Shown here: piece by piece, positions 10,114 through 20,023 of the stretch
How positions within the stretch are numbered: position 1 is the first letter of the stretch
Layout: each line of letters starts with the position of its first letter
Assembly: GCF_005503365.1 (NCBI RefSeq)
Contig: NZ_SCML01000006.1
Coordinates: 102,891 to 166,890, forward strand
Direction of reading: 5' to 3'
DNA from: Hydrogenophaga sp. 2FB
Lineage (GTDB): Bacteria; Pseudomonadota; Gammaproteobacteria; Burkholderiales; Burkholderiaceae_C
DNA length: 64,000 nucleotides
Program-made: the position numbers and the translations under genes
Notes under the pieces: generated by a model
What the model saw: the letters and a program-made list of their open reading frames with translations, nothing else
Told to the model about the DNA's origin: nothing
Databases searched by the model: none

Positions 10114-10725
10114 ATGAAAAATGCACCACCCGATTCTTCTTCCGGGCCCGGCACGGCCGCTCCTGTGAACTTCCTGCAATCGCTCCTGGGTGCGATCCGC
10201 CCGCCCGAATGGATGGTCGATGAGTTGCAGAACCGCGTGGTTCTCTTTCTCAACCACGTGCTCATGCAGGAGAAGGCCGCCCAGGACCGCCTGCGCCGCC
10301 AGAAAGGCAAGCCCGTGCGCATCCAGTGGGGCGACTTTCACCTCACGCTCGCGCCCACCGCGGCCGGCCTGCTGGAGCGCTGCGCGCCCGGTGCGACACC
10401 CGAGCTGAGCGTCACCCTCACCCAAACCTCGCCCCTGGCGATGGCCCAGAGCGTGCTGGCCGGGCAGAAACCCGGCGTGGACATCCAGGGTGACGTGCAA
10501 CTGGCGGCCGAGGTGGCCTGGCTGGTGGACAACGTGCGCTGGGATGTCGAGGAGGACCTCTCGCGCATGGTGGGCGACGCGCCCGCGCACACCTTGGCGC
10601 GCTTTGCCCGCTCGGCGGCGGAGGCGGTCAAAGCCTTCGTGAGCCGCCTGCCCGCGCGCCCCGGTGCCGCCGCACCGACCAGCCCGACGACCGCGCCCCC
10701 GCCTGCGGACGGGTCCGCGGCATGA
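10114..10725 (+). CDS. ubiJ: Ubiquinone biosynthesis accessory factor UbiJ (SCP2 domain)
   Basis: 203 aa from the ATG at 10114; an in-frame GTG two codons earlier is an alternative. The central region (about 70-130) is an SCP2-type lipid-binding fold, the hallmark of UbiJ, which carries ubiquinone intermediates in the soluble Ubi complex. The C-terminus is a Pro/Ala/Thr-rich tail. The stop overlaps the ubiB start by four bases (ATGA), so the two are translationally coupled. Confidence 0.88.
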   Translation: MKNAPPDSSSGPGTAAPVNFLQSLLGAIRPPEWMVDELQNRVVLFLNHVLMQEKAAQDRLRRQKGKPVRIQWGDFHLTLAPTAAGLLERCAPGATPELSVTLTQTSPLAMAQSVLAGQKPGVDIQGDVQLAAEVAWLVDNVRWDVEEDLSRMVGDAPAHTLARFARSAAEAVKAFVSRLPARPGAAAPTSPTTAPPPADGSAA

Positions 10726-12287
10726 GCCGGCTCTTTCGCGGCGTCTACATCGTCTGGGTGGTTTTGCGGTACGGCCTGGACGAGCTGGTGCTCTCCAGCT
10801 TCGAGCGTCCGGCCCTGCGCCTGCTGACGCGCATCGTCTCCATCGGCCGCAATCTCCATGCGCCCCGCGGCGCGCGCCTGCGCGAGGCACTGGAGCGGCT
10901 CGGCCCGATCTTCGTGAAATTCGGCCAGGTGCTCTCGACCCGGCGCGACCTGCTGCCGCCCGACATCGCCGACGAACTGGCCATGCTGCAGGACCGCGTG
11001 CCGCCGTTTCCCAGCGCCGTGGCGGTGGCCACCATCGAGCGCGCTTTCGGCAAACCCCTGTCCAGCGTGTTCCTGCACTTCGACCAGGTGCCCGTGGCCA
11101 GCGCCTCGGTGGCCCAGGTGCACTTCGCCACCCTGCTGGATGGTCGCCACGGGGGGCGTGAGGTCGCGGTGAAGGTGCTGCGGCCCAACATGCGGACGGT
11201 GATCGACAAGGACCTCAGCCTCATGCGCATGATGGCCGGCTGGGTGGAACGGCTGTCGGCCGACGGCAAGCGCCTCAAGCCGCGCGAGGTGGTGGCCGAG
11301 TTCGACAAGTACCTGCACGACGAGCTCGACCTGCTGCGCGAGGCCTCGAACGCGGCGCAACTGCGCCGCAACATGCAGGGCCTGGAACTCGTGCTGATCC
11401 CGGAAATGCTCTGGGACTATTGCCACACCGACGTGATGGTGATGGAGCGCATGGACGGCATCCCGATCAACCGGGTGGGCGACTTGCGCGACCTGGGCGT
11501 GGACATTCCCAAGCTCGCGCGCGACGGCGTCACGATCTTCTTCACCCAGGTGTTCCGCGACGGCTTCTTCCACGCCGACATGCACCCCGGCAATATCCAG
11601 GTGAGCACCGCGCCGGCCACCTTCGGGCGCTACATCTCGCTGGACTTCGGCATCGTCGGCACGCTCACCGAGTTCGACAAGGAATACCTGGCGCAGAACT
11701 TCACGGCGTTTTTCCGGCGCGACTACAAACGCGTGGCCGAGCTGCACATCGAGTCCGGCTGGGTGCCGGCCGAAACGCGGGTGGACGAGCTGGAGTCGGC
11801 GATCCGCGCTGTGTGCGAACCTTACTTCGACCGGCCGCTGAAGGAAATCTCGCTCGGCATGGTGCTCATGCGCCTGTTCCAGACCTCGCGGCGTTTCCAC
11901 GTGGAAATCCAGCCGCAACTGGTGCTGCTGCAGAAAACGCTGCTCAACATCGAAGGACTGGGGCGCCAGCTCGACCCCGAGCTCGACCTCTGGAGCACAG
12001 CCAAGCCGTTTCTCGAAAAATGGATGGTCGAACAGATCGGCCCGCAAAAGCTGCTGGAGCAGCTCAAGGCCGAAGCCCCGCAATACGCCAAGCTGCTGCC
12101 CGCGCTGCCGCGCCTGCTGCACGACTACCTGCAGCACAAACCGCACGAGCTGCGGCGCGAACTCAACACCCTGCTGACCGAACAACGCCGCACCAACCGC
12201 CTGTTGCAGGGCATCGTCTACGGTGGCGTCGGTTTTCTGCTGGGCCTGATCGTGATGCAGGTGCTGCTGCGCGTGCGGCTCTGGTAG
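10722..12287 (+). CDS. ubiB: Ubiquinone biosynthesis atypical kinase/ATPase UbiB
   Basis: 521 aa ABC1/ADCK/UbiB-family protein required for ubiquinone biosynthesis, thought to use ATP hydrolysis to help extract lipid intermediates. The family KxGQ motif appears as KFGQ (66-69). [11 protein letters not shown] forms the Ala-rich loop and EVAVKVL the ATP-binding Lys region, followed by HADMHPGN and LDFGIVG. The C-terminus has a hydrophobic hairpin (about 489-519) that anchors it to the inner membrane. Length is typical and no catalytic motif is missing. Confidence 0.96.
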   Translation: MSRLFRGVYIVWVVLRYGLDELVLSSFERPALRLLTRIVSIGRNLHAPRGARLREALERLGPIFVKFGQVLSTRRDLLPPDIADELAMLQDRVPPFPSAVAVATIERAFGKPLSSVFLHFDQVPVASASVAQVHFATLLDGRHGGREVAVKVLRPNMRTVIDKDLSLMRMMAGWVERLSADGKRLKPREVVAEFDKYLHDELDLLREASNAAQLRRNMQGLELVLIPEMLWDYCHTDVMVMERMDGIPINRVGDLRDLGVDIPKLARDGVTIFFTQVFRDGFFHADMHPGNIQVSTAPATFGRYISLDFGIVGTLTEFDKEYLAQNFTAFFRRDYKRVAELHIESGWVPAETRVDELESAIRAVCEPYFDRPLKEISLGMVLMRLFQTSRRFHVEIQPQLVLLQKTLLNIEGLGRQLDPELDLWSTAKPFLEKWMVEQIGPQKLLEQLKAEAPQYAKLLPALPRLLHDYLQHKPHELRRELNTLLTEQRRTNRLLQGIVYGGVGFLLGLIVMQVLLRVRLW

Positions 12288-12344
12288 GTCCGCAAGGGGC
12301 GGGGACGCGCCGACACCTGGCGCACAGGGGTCACCCCCTCAATT

Positions 12345-12350
12345 TATAAT
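12345..12350 (+). promoter_or_regulatory. Consensus -10 box upstream of fmdB-like/DUF502/aspS
   Basis: A perfect TATAAT lies 95 bases before the FmdB-like start, in an otherwise GC-rich gap after ubiB. The hexamer 17 bases upstream is not a good -35. It probably marks a housekeeping promoter for the short operon ending in aspS. Confidence 0.5.
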
Positions 12351-12444
12351 GCCCGGTTTTGTTCCACGTCCCGCACGGGAACGCCCGGCGCCGCCCGGAA
12401 TCCGATTCTCCTGCGGCGCTCCAGCCCTCATTCCGGTCCACGCC

Positions 12445-12780
12445 ATGCCTATTTACGCCTACAAGTGCGAGTCCTGCGGCCATGCCAAGGACGTGCTGCA
12501 GAAAATGTCCGACGACCCGCTCAGCGTCTGTCCGGCCTGCGGTCAGGCCAGCTTCAAGAAGCAACTGACCGCCGCCGGCTTCCAGCTCAAGGGCTCGGGC
12601 TGGTACGTCACCGACTTCCGCGAAGGCAACAAGCCAGCCGCCACCACGCCCGCAGCCGGCGCGGCAGAAACCGCCAGCAAGCCAGCAGGCGATGCCGCGG
12701 CCCCTGCCGCAGCGAGCCCGGCGCCCGCGCCGGCCGCTGCAGCCCCTGCTGCTGCCGCGCCGCCGTCTTCGGCCTCCTGA
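12445..12780 (+). CDS. FmdB family zinc-ribbon protein
   Basis: 111 aa. An N-terminal zinc ribbon (MPIYAYKCESCG, CPACGQ) uses Cys8, Cys11, Cys29 and Cys32 to bind one metal. A conserved LKGSGWYVTDFR stretch follows, and the tail from about residue 65 is Ala/Pro low-complexity. The family is named after a putative formamidase regulator, but its function is uncertain. It usually lies directly upstream of the DUF502 gene and aspS, as here. The start at 12445 was chosen because MPIYAYKC is the family N-terminus. Confidence 0.9.
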   Translation: MPIYAYKCESCGHAKDVLQKMSDDPLSVCPACGQASFKKQLTAAGFQLKGSGWYVTDFREGNKPAATTPAAGAAETASKPAGDAAAPAAASPAPAPAAAAPAAAAPPSSAS

Positions 12781-12790
12781 GCGCCGCCAC

Positions 12791-13468
12791 ATGCCCTCTT
12801 TGCGCAAATGGCTGTTCTCGGGCCTGCTCGTCCTGGTGCCCCTGATCATCACGCTGTGGGTGCTGGAGTGGGTGGTGAGCACGCTGGACCAGACCCTGCG
12901 CATCCTGCCCACGAGTTGGCAGCCCGACCAGTTTCTCGGCATCCACATTCCCGGCCTGGGCGTGGTGTTCGCGCTGGTGGTGGTGCTCTCGATCGGCGCG
13001 CTGGCGTCCAACATCATTGGCAACAAGCTGGTGAGCTGGTGGCACGCGCTGCTGCACCGCATCCCGGTCGTGCGTTCGATCTACTCGGGCGTCAAACAGG
13101 TGTCCGACACGCTGTTTTCCGAGAAGGGCAATGCCTTTCGCAAGGCCTTGCTGGTGCAATGGCCGCACGACGGCATGTGGACCATCGCTTTCCTGACCGG
13201 TGCGCCGGCCGGCGAGGTGCTGGAGCACCTGCAGGGCATGCCCGGTGCGGGCGAGCACGACGAATTTCTCAGCGTCTACGTGCCCACCACGCCCAACCCC
13301 ACGGGTGGCTACTTCGTCATGCTGCGCAAAAGCGCGTGCGTGGAGCTGGCCATGAGCGTGGACGAAGCGCTGACCTACATCGTGTCCATGGGCGTGATCG
13401 TGCCCGGTGGCCCCAAGAACGTCCAACTCAAGGTGGCTGCCGATGGCGCCATCACCTCCCTATCCTGA
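12791..13468 (+). CDS. DUF502 inner-membrane protein
   Basis: 225 aa. Two predicted membrane segments (about 8-30 and 56-78) are followed by a soluble region containing the family motifs [16 protein letters not shown] and [12 protein letters not shown]. Its function is unknown. It is conserved between fmdB and aspS in betaproteobacteria; the start lies 10 bases after the fmdB stop and aspS begins 19 bases downstream, suggesting a shared transcript. Confidence 0.88.
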   Translation: MPSLRKWLFSGLLVLVPLIITLWVLEWVVSTLDQTLRILPTSWQPDQFLGIHIPGLGVVFALVVVLSIGALASNIIGNKLVSWWHALLHRIPVVRSIYSGVKQVSDTLFSEKGNAFRKALLVQWPHDGMWTIAFLTGAPAGEVLEHLQGMPGAGEHDEFLSVYVPTTPNPTGGYFVMLRKSACVELAMSVDEALTYIVSMGVIVPGGPKNVQLKVAADGAITSLS

Positions 13469-13487
13469 CGACGAAAGAAGAATCGAC

Positions 13488-15290
13488 ATGGCGATGCGTA
13501 CCCACTATTGCGGTCTGGTGACCGAAGCCCAACTGGGCCAAACCGTTCAGCTGTGCGGCTGGGTCAACCGCCGCCGCGACCACGGTGGCGTGATCTTCAT
13601 CGATCTGCGCGACCGCGAAGGTTATGTGCAGGTGGTGTGCGACCCCGACCGCGCCGACATGTTCAAGACCGCCGAGGACGTGCGCAACGAGTTCTGCGTG
13701 CAGGTTACCGGCCTGGTGCGCGCGCGCCCCGCCGGCACCACCAACGACAAGCTCAAGAGCGGCCAGATCGAGGTGCTGTGCCACGAACTCAAAGTGCTCA
13801 ACGCCTCGGTGACGCCGCCGTTCCAGCTCGACGACGAAAACCTGTCGGAAACCACGCGCCTCACGCACCGCGTGCTCGACCTGCGCCGCCCTTACATGCA
13901 GAACAACCTGATGCTGCGCTACCGCGTGGCCATGGAAGTGCGCAAGTTCCTCGACGCCAACGGCTTCATCGACATCGAAACGCCGATGCTCACCAAGAGC
14001 ACGCCCGAAGGCGCGCGCGACTACCTCGTGCCCAGCCGCGTGCACGACGGCCACTTCTTCGCGCTGCCGCAGTCGCCGCAGCTGTTCAAGCAGTTGCTGA
14101 TGGTGGCCGGCTTCGACCGCTACTACCAGATCACCAAGTGCTTCCGCGACGAAGACCTGCGCGCCGACCGCCAGCCCGAATTCACGCAGATCGATATCGA
14201 AACCTCGTTCCTGACCGAGGAAGACATCCGCGACATGTTCCAGGGCATGATCAAGACGGTGTTCCAGAACACGCTGGGCGTGGACCTGGGCGAGTTCCCG
14301 ATCATGGCGTACAGCGAAGCCATGCACCGCTTCGGCTCCGACAAGCCGGACCTGCGCGTCAAGCTCGAGTTCACCGAACTCACCGACGTGATGGCCGACG
14401 TGGACTTCAAGGTCTTCTCCGCCCCCGCCACCATGAAGGGGGGCCGCGTGGTGGCCCTCTGCGTGCGCGGCGGCGCCGACATCAGCCGCAGCGAGATCGA
14501 CGCCTACACCGATTTCGTCAAGATCTATGGCGCCAAGGGCCTGGCCTGGATCAAGGTCAACAACGTGGCCGAAGGCCGCGACGGCCTGCAAAGCCCGATC
14601 GTGAAGAACCTGCACGACAAGGCCGTGGCCGACATCCTCTCGCGCACCGGCGCGCAGGACGGCGACATCATCTTCTTCGGCGCCGACAAGGCCAAGGTCG
14701 TCAACGACGCCATTGGCGCGCTGCGCCTGAAGATCGGCCACAGCGAGCTGGGCAAGAAGAACGGCCTGTTCGAAAGCCGCTGGGCGCCGATGTGGGTGGT
14801 CGACTTCCCGATGTTCGAACACGACGAGGAAGCCGACCGCTGGACGGCCGTGCACCACCCCTTCACCGCGCCGAAGGACGGCCACGAAGACTGGATGGTG
14901 ACTGCGCCCGAGAAATGCATCGCCAAGGGTTACGACATGGTGCTCAACGGCTGGGAAATCGGCGGCGGTTCGGTGCGTATCCACACCGCTGCGGTGCAGC
15001 AGAAGGTGTTCGACGCGCTCAAGATCACGCCCGAAGAAGCCCAGCTCAAGTTCGGCTTCCTGCTCGACGCGCTGCAGTACGGCGCGCCGCCTCACGGCGG
15101 TCTGGCCTTCGGCCTGGACCGCATCGTCACGCTCATGACCGGCGCCGAGTCGATCCGCGACGTGATCGCCTTCCCCAAGACCCAGCGCGCCCAGTGCCTG
15201 CTGACCCAGGCCCCGAGCCCGGTGGACGAGAAGCAGCTGCGCGAGTTGCACATCCGTCTGCGCAACGTGGACCTGGCCAAATCCGCCTGA
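13488..15290 (+). CDS. aspS: Aspartate--tRNA ligase
   Basis: 600 aa class II synthetase that charges tRNA-Asp (perhaps also tRNA-Asn if the organism lacks AsnRS, which cannot be seen here). An N-terminal OB-fold anticodon domain ([23 protein letters not shown]) precedes the class II core with [22 protein letters not shown] bacterial GAD insertion follows in the middle, and motif 3 near the end reads [14 protein letters not shown]. The start at 13488 was chosen over an upstream in-frame ATG because MRTHYCG is the usual N-terminus. A strong terminator follows. Confidence 0.97.
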   Translation: MAMRTHYCGLVTEAQLGQTVQLCGWVNRRRDHGGVIFIDLRDREGYVQVVCDPDRADMFKTAEDVRNEFCVQVTGLVRARPAGTTNDKLKSGQIEVLCHELKVLNASVTPPFQLDDENLSETTRLTHRVLDLRRPYMQNNLMLRYRVAMEVRKFLDANGFIDIETPMLTKSTPEGARDYLVPSRVHDGHFFALPQSPQLFKQLLMVAGFDRYYQITKCFRDEDLRADRQPEFTQIDIETSFLTEEDIRDMFQGMIKTVFQNTLGVDLGEFPIMAYSEAMHRFGSDKPDLRVKLEFTELTDVMADVDFKVFSAPATMKGGRVVALCVRGGADISRSEIDAYTDFVKIYGAKGLAWIKVNNVAEGRDGLQSPIVKNLHDKAVADILSRTGAQDGDIIFFGADKAKVVNDAIGALRLKIGHSELGKKNGLFESRWAPMWVVDFPMFEHDEEADRWTAVHHPFTAPKDGHEDWMVTAPEKCIAKGYDMVLNGWEIGGGSVRIHTAAVQQKVFDALKITPEEAQLKFGFLLDALQYGAPPHGGLAFGLDRIVTLMTGAESIRDVIAFPKTQRAQCLLTQAPSPVDEKQLRELHIRLRNVDLAKSA

Positions 15291-15316
15291 CGCGAACGGT
15301 CTGTCAGACGATTCTG

Positions 15317-15346
15317 AAAGGGGCGCCGGAAGGCGCCCTTTTTTCT
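15317..15346 (+). terminator. Intrinsic terminator of aspS
   Basis: A perfect 7-base-pair stem GGGCGCC/GGCGCCC with loop GGAA at 15321-15338 is followed by six T residues. It lies 30 bases after the aspS stop. Confidence 0.93.
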
Positions 15347-15429
15347 TGTCTCAAAGGGTCGCTTGCGCACAGCTGGCGGCCATCTGCCGCACCCCCTTTG
15401 TTACCATGAACTTTTAAAAGGAGTGCCTC

Positions 15430-15750
15430 ATGCCCAAGATTCGTGAACATACCCTGGCCGACAAAGACAAACTCGTGGCCGACCTGCAGCGCGTGATCGG
15501 TGATGCGGAGGAACTCATGCAAGCCACCGCCCACCAGACCGAAGGCAAGGTGGTTGAGTTGCGCGAGCGCATCAGCGAAAACCTGCGCGAGGCGCGCCAC
15601 AAGCTGGCGGACGCCGAGGCCGTGATCAAGGAGCGCACGGCTGAAATGGCGCGCGCCACCGACGACTACGTGCACGATCACCCCTGGTCCGCCATCGGCG
15701 CCGCCGCCGGTGTGGGCCTGCTGGTCGGCATGCTCATCAGCCGCCGCTGA
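15430..15750 (+). CDS. ElaB/YqjD/DUF883 family membrane-anchored protein
   Basis: 106 aa. A long charged amphipathic helix (about 1-80) with heptad-like spacing precedes a single C-terminal membrane segment (GAAAGVGLLVGMLI, about 90-103) and the sequence SRR. ElaB/YqjD proteins are tail-anchored in the inner membrane and, in E. coli, can associate with ribosomes in stationary phase. AAAAGGAG lies just before the start. It is the first gene of a three-gene yqjD-yqjE-yqjK-like set. The family call is secure; the role here is inferred from E. coli. Confidence 0.88.
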   Translation: MPKIREHTLADKDKLVADLQRVIGDAEELMQATAHQTEGKVVELRERISENLREARHKLADAEAVIKERTAEMARATDDYVHDHPWSAIGAAAGVGLLVGMLISRR

Positions 15751-15767
15751 GCCGGGCGAACGCCTCC

Positions 15768-16157
15768 ATGGCCACGCCGCAGCGCCTGTCGTCGTCCCTC
15801 AAGGGGCTGGTGTCCACCGTGCTGGAAATGGCGCAGCTGCGGCTGGAGCTGTTCAGCATCGAAGCCCAGGAGGAGGTGCTGCGTGTCGGCGCCCTGCTGG
15901 TCTACGGCGCGGTGGCGGTGGCCTTTCTCAGCCTGGGCGTGGTCTTGCTCGCGCTCTTCATCACCGTGGCCTTGTGGGACACCCACCGCCTGCTGCCGCT
16001 GGGCATCTTCACGGCGCTGTTCCTCGGCTCGGGCGCGATCGCTGCCTGGCTTGCACGTGAGCGCGTGCGCTCGGGCACGCGGCTGTTCTCGGCCAGCGTG
16101 GAAGAACTCAAGCAGGACCGCGAGAGCCTGCGCGCGGCGAAAGAGGAGGACGTGTGA
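15768..16157 (+). CDS. YqjE-like/holin superfamily III membrane protein
   Basis: 129 aa. An amphipathic N-terminus precedes two closely spaced hydrophobic segments (about 44-66 and 74-96), then a charged C-terminus. This matches the phage holin superfamily III/YqjE fold, but no phage genes are nearby, so it is best seen as a housekeeping envelope protein. The stop overlaps the next start by four bases. Confidence 0.82.
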   Translation: MATPQRLSSSLKGLVSTVLEMAQLRLELFSIEAQEEVLRVGALLVYGAVAVAFLSLGVVLLALFITVALWDTHRLLPLGIFTALFLGSGAIAAWLARERVRSGTRLFSASVEELKQDRESLRAAKEEDV

Positions 16158-16477
16158 ACCCACCCCGCGCGGACCTGCTGGCGCGGCGGCGCGAACGGCT
16201 GGTACAGCGTTCGGCCGTGCTGCGCGAGCTGATCACCGAGGAACTGCGGGGCGTGCAACCGGCGCTCACCTGGATCGACCGCATTCAGGACGGCTGGCTC
16301 TGGCTGCGCAGCCATCCTTTGGCGGCGGTCGCGGCTCCCTTGCTGCTGACCCTGTGGCGGCCGCGACGCGCGGTGGGCCTGGGCATGCGACTGTGGTCGG
16401 CGTGGAAGCTGGTGCAGCGTTTGCGCGCCCCACGGGCCGTGTCGCCGCCACCGCCGTCGGCCCGCCGCCGCCGTTAA
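16154..16477 (+). CDS. YqjK-like small protein
   Basis: 107 aa basic protein starting at a GTG that overlaps the previous stop (GTGA). It has an arginine-rich N-terminus (LARRRERLVQRSAVLRELI), a short hydrophobic middle (about 55-70), and a C-terminus rich in Arg and Pro. Its place after YqjD- and YqjE-type genes supports the YqjK-like call; sequence alone gives little. The function is unknown. Confidence 0.65.
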   Translation: MNPPRADLLARRRERLVQRSAVLRELITEELRGVQPALTWIDRIQDGWLWLRSHPLAAVAAPLLLTLWRPRRAVGLGMRLWSAWKLVQRLRAPRAVSPPPPSARRRR

Positions 16478-16490
16478 ACCTGCCCGTTCC

Positions 16491-16946
16491 GTGAAGATCC
16501 CGCAATCGGTGCTGGTGGTGATTCATACCCCGGCCCTGCAGGTGCTGCTGATCGAGCGCGCCGATGCGCCCGGCTACTGGCAATCGGTCACCGGCTCCAA
16601 GGACACCGAGGACGAGGCCTTTGAAGCGACCGCGGTGCGCGAGGTGATGGAGGAAACCGGGCTGGACGCGAGCGCGCCTGGCCACGTGTTGACCGACTGG
16701 GCGCTGGAAAACGTGTACGAGATCTACCCGCAATGGCGGCACCGGTACGCGCCCGGCATCACGCACAACACCGAGCATCTCTTCGGCCTGTGCATTCCCC
16801 AGGCCGCACCGGTGCGCCTGAGCCCGCGTGAGCACCGTGACCAGCTGTGGCTGCCCTGGCGCGAGGCGGCTGAACGTTGCTTTTCGCCGTCGAACGCCGA
16901 AGCGATTGCCTGGCTGCCCCGCCTCGGTGGCACGCCGGCGCGCTGA
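16491..16946 (+). CDS. nudB: Dihydroneopterin triphosphate diphosphatase NudB
   Basis: 151 aa Nudix hydrolase that removes pyrophosphate from dihydroneopterin triphosphate in folate synthesis. PGYWQSVTGS leads into a Nudix box (about residues 35-58) with REVMEETGL, one residue longer between the Gly and the Glu than the classic pattern. The start is GTG (16491, product KIPQSVLVVI). folE, the preceding pathway step, lies about 5 kb downstream in the same direction. Confidence 0.9.
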   Translation: MKIPQSVLVVIHTPALQVLLIERADAPGYWQSVTGSKDTEDEAFEATAVREVMEETGLDASAPGHVLTDWALENVYEIYPQWRHRYAPGITHNTEHLFGLCIPQAAPVRLSPREHRDQLWLPWREAAERCFSPSNAEAIAWLPRLGGTPAR

Positions 16947-16969
16947 CCGGTTGGTGGCATGATTTGCCC

Positions 16970-17704
16970 ATGAGCAGCATCCTGCGGATCGCGACCTACA
17001 ACATCCACAAAGGCGTGCAGGGCCTGGGGCCTGCGCGCCGGCTGGAAATCCACAACCTCGCACACGCGGTGGAACAGTTCGACGCCGACATCGTCTGTCT
17101 GCAGGAAGTGCGCCGCCACCACCGCAAGTTTGAAAAGCAGTTCACCCGCTGGCCCGACCTGGACCAGGCCGGTTACCTCTCGCCCGAGGGCTATGAGTCG
17201 GTGTACCGCACCAACGCCATCACGCGCCACGGTGAGCACGGCAACGCATTGCTCTCGCGCTGGCCGGTGATCGACACCCAGCACTCCGACGTCTCCGACC
17301 ACCGCTTCGAGCAGCGCGGCCTGCTGCATGTGAACCTGCTGGTGGATGGGGTCGAGGTACATGTGATCGTGGTGCATTTCGGCCTGATGCACGCAGGCCG
17401 CGAGCGCCAGGTGCAGCGCCTGGGCCAGTACATCGCCACCGCCGTGCCGCCCGAGACGCCGCTGGTGGTGGCGGGCGATTTCAACGACTGGGGCGCGCAG
17501 CTGCTGCGGCCCATGGCGACGCTGGACCTGCACACCTTCGAAGGCATTCGGCTGGCCACCTACCCATCGCGCCTGCCGCTGCTGCACCTGGACCGCATTT
17601 TCGTGCGCGGCCTGCGGCTCGTGTCGGCGCACGTGCCGCACGGGCGGGTGTGGTCGCGCATGTCGGACCACCTGCCCCTCATCGCCGAGATCGAACTGCG
17701 GTGA
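16970..17704 (+). CDS. Endonuclease/exonuclease/phosphatase family protein (YbhP-like)
   Basis: 244 aa EEP-fold hydrolase. Conserved elements are TYNIHKGVQG (Asn), VCLQEVR (metal-binding Glu), HFGLMHAGRERQ, GDFNDWG (Asp/Asn) and a terminal SDHLPLIAEI (catalytic Asp-His). Its stop overlaps the clsB start, mirroring the ybhP-clsB pair of E. coli, so a role in phospholipid metabolism is plausible though unproven. No signal peptide was seen. Confidence 0.85.
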   Translation: MSSILRIATYNIHKGVQGLGPARRLEIHNLAHAVEQFDADIVCLQEVRRHHRKFEKQFTRWPDLDQAGYLSPEGYESVYRTNAITRHGEHGNALLSRWPVIDTQHSDVSDHRFEQRGLLHVNLLVDGVEVHVIVVHFGLMHAGRERQVQRLGQYIATAVPPETPLVVAGDFNDWGAQLLRPMATLDLHTFEGIRLATYPSRLPLLHLDRIFVRGLRLVSAHVPHGRVWSRMSDHLPLIAEIELR

Positions 17705-18999
17705 GCGCGGCGCCTCCTCATTCCAGAAGCGCGCGCCACCCGCCCATGCGGCCGGGCCACCAGCTCCTGTTGCTCAACGGCGGCGCGGAATTTTTCCCCG
17801 CCCTGGTGGATGCTATGGACGCCGCGCGCACCGTGGTGCACCTGGAAACCTACATCTTCGAATTCGCCGGCTCGGCGCTGTGCGTGGCCGAGGCGCTGGA
17901 GCGCTCGGCGCGGCGCGGCGTGGTGGTGCGCTTGCTCATCGACGGCGTGGGCACGCCTTATGTACCCGACGAGTGGACGCGGCGGTTTGCCGATGCCGGT
18001 GTGACCATGCGCATCTACGCGCCGCTGGGCCGGCTGGGGCTGCTGCTGCCGCGCAACTGGCGCCGGCTGCACCGCAAGCTGTGCGTGATCGATGGTGTGC
18101 TGGGCTTTTGCGGTGGCATCAACGTCATCGACGACCAGGACGACGTGGCGCTCGGCCGGCTCACCGCGCCCCGGCTTGATTTCGCGCTGCGTGTGGCCGG
18201 CCCGCTGGTGGACGACATGGTCGACACCATGGAAACGCTCTGGTGGCGCACGCTGGCCGCGCGCCGCGCGCGCCAGCGCGAATTCAAGGCCGCGTGGGAC
18301 GCGTTGCGGGCCTCGCGCCCGGTGGGCGACTTCACGCGCCTGCTGCAGCAGATCGAGAGGCATGCGTCGCTCGATACCGCGGGCACCGAGGAAGAGACTT
18401 CGCCGTTGCCGCTGGGCGTGGACGGCGCGCGCGCCACGCTGCTGCTGCGCGACAACGTGACGCACCGGCACGACATCGAGCGCGCCTACCTCAAAGCCAT
18501 TGGCGAATCGCGCCACGAGATCGTGATCGCCAACGCGTACTTCATTCCCGGGCGCAAGCTGCGCCGCGCGCTCACGCTGGCGGCCGAGCGCGGCGTGCGC
18601 GTGCGCCTGCTGCTGCAAGGCCGGTACGAACACTTCCTGCAGTACCGCGCGGCGCGCCCGGTGTACCAGCGGCTGGTGGACGCCGGCATCGAGATCCATG
18701 AGTACGCGCCCAGCGCGCTGCACGCCAAGGTGGCCGTGGTGGACCAGCGCTGGTGCACCGTGGGTTCCACCAACCTGGACCCGTTGTCGATGTTGCTCGC
18801 GCGCGAGGCCAACGTGATGACCACCGACCGGCGCTTCTGCCGCCTGCTGCACAGCTGCCTCGACGATCTCGTGCTGCACGCCAGCCATCTCGTGGATGCG
18901 CAGGTGATCGGCCGGCGTCCGTGGGCGCAGCGCTGCCTGGACCGCATCGCGTTCGCAATCATGCGCGGCACGTTGTTCGTGACGGGCCATCGTTATTGA
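17701..18999 (+). CDS. clsB: Cardiolipin synthase ClsB
   Basis: 432 aa phospholipase D superfamily enzyme that joins phospholipid head groups to make cardiolipin (or related phosphatidyl transfer). Two HKD motifs are intact: His124/Lys126/Asp131 in HRKLCVID and His341/Lys343/Asp348 in HAKVAVVD, the latter followed by GSTNLDP. No N-terminal membrane spans are present, which fits ClsB rather than ClsA. The start is taken as the GTG at 17701 overlapping the upstream stop; an ATG at 17746 is an alternative. Confidence 0.88.
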   Translation: MSAAPPHSRSARHPPMRPGHQLLLLNGGAEFFPALVDAMDAARTVVHLETYIFEFAGSALCVAEALERSARRGVVVRLLIDGVGTPYVPDEWTRRFADAGVTMRIYAPLGRLGLLLPRNWRRLHRKLCVIDGVLGFCGGINVIDDQDDVALGRLTAPRLDFALRVAGPLVDDMVDTMETLWWRTLAARRARQREFKAAWDALRASRPVGDFTRLLQQIERHASLDTAGTEEETSPLPLGVDGARATLLLRDNVTHRHDIERAYLKAIGESRHEIVIANAYFIPGRKLRRALTLAAERGVRVRLLLQGRYEHFLQYRAARPVYQRLVDAGIEIHEYAPSALHAKVAVVDQRWCTVGSTNLDPLSMLLAREANVMTTDRRFCRLLHSCLDDLVLHASHLVDAQVIGRRPWAQRCLDRIAFAIMRGTLFVTGHRY

Positions 19000-19003
19000 C
19001 GCC

Positions 19004-20023
19004 ATGTCCGACGACCTGATCGTGCAGCGGCCTGAAGGGCTGTACTGCCCGCCCGGTGATTTCTACATTGATCCCTGGCGCCGCGTGGAGCGCGCCGTCA
19101 TCACGCACGCGCACTCGGACCATGCGCGCACCGGTCATGGCCATTACCTGGCGACGGCGGTGTCCGAGGGTTTGCTGCGCGCACGACTGGGCGACGGCAT
19201 CGCGCTGCAAGGCCTGGCCTATGGCGAAACGGTGGAGCACCAGGGCGTGCGCATCTCGCTGCACCCGGCCGGGCATGTGCTGGGCTCGGCCCAGGTGCGC
19301 GTGGAGCACCAGGGGCGCGTGTGGGTGGCCAGCGGCGACTACCGCACCACCCCCGCCGGGGCCATGCCCGACCGCACCTGCGCACCCTTCGAGCCGGTGC
19401 GCTGCGAGGTTTTCATCACCGAATCGACCTTCGGCCTGCCGATCTACCGCTGGCGATCCGATGCCGAACTGTTTGGCGAGATCAACCGTTGGTGGCACGA
19501 CAACGCCGAGACCGGCCGCGCCAGCGTGCTCACCTGCTACAGCCTGGGCAAGGCGCAGCGCATCCTGGCAGGGGTGGACGCGTCCATCGGCCCCATCGTG
19601 TGCCACGGCTCGGTCGAGCCGCTGAACCGCGCGTACCGGGCCGCGGGCGTCGACCTGCCCGAGACGCTGCAGGGGAGCGAGTTCGGCGATCCGACCACCT
19701 TGCGCCGAGCGCTGGTGCTGTGCCCGGGCTCCGCATTGGGCACGCCATGGATCAAACGCTTCGGCGACATCTCCGACGCCTTCGCCAGCGGCTGGATGCA
19801 GGTGCGCGGCTGGCGAAGGCGCGGCGGGCACGACCGTGGCTTCGTGCTCAGCGACCACGCCGACTGGCCCGGTCTGCTCGGCGCCATCGAGTCCAGCGGC
19901 GCCCAACGCATCATCGTCACGCACGGGAGCATTCCGGTGCTGGTGCGCTACCTGCAGGAACAAGGCCTGCAGGCCGAGAGCTTCGACACCGAATACGGCG
20001 ACGAGGCAGAGGAGGGCGCATGA
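19004..20023 (+). CDS. Ligase-associated DNA exonuclease (metallo-beta-lactamase fold)
   Basis: 339 aa MBL-fold nuclease of the mRNA 3'-end processing factor-like group. The metal motif HAHSDHA gives His35, His37, Asp39 and His40; HPAGHVLGSAQ and SDHAD provide the other ligands. In this family the gene accompanies an ATP-dependent DNA ligase, and here it overlaps it by four bases (ATGA). It probably processes DNA ends before sealing. The usual partner helicase and PdeM phosphatase genes are not adjacent. Confidence 0.88.
   Translation: MSDDLIVQRPEGLYCPPGDFYIDPWRRVERAVITHAHSDHARTGHGHYLATAVSEGLLRARLGDGIALQGLAYGETVEHQGVRISLHPAGHVLGSAQVRVEHQGRVWVASGDYRTTPAGAMPDRTCAPFEPVRCEVFITESTFGLPIYRWRSDAELFGEINRWWHDNAETGRASVLTCYSLGKAQRILAGVDASIGPIVCHGSVEPLNRAYRAAGVDLPETLQGSEFGDPTTLRRALVLCPGSALGTPWIKRFGDISDAFASGWMQVRGWRRRGGHDRGFVLSDHADWPGLLGAIESSGAQRIIVTHGSIPVLVRYLQEQGLQAESFDTEYGDEAEEGA

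Noticed and set aside
13452..15251. 599-codon antisense frame opposite aspS
   Set aside because: Its protein has no domain and mirrors the codon bias of aspS, which has every expected synthetase motif.
15768..16157. Phage holin signalling a prophage
   Set aside because: The YqjE-like protein is flanked by YqjD- and YqjK-like genes and no phage gene is nearby.
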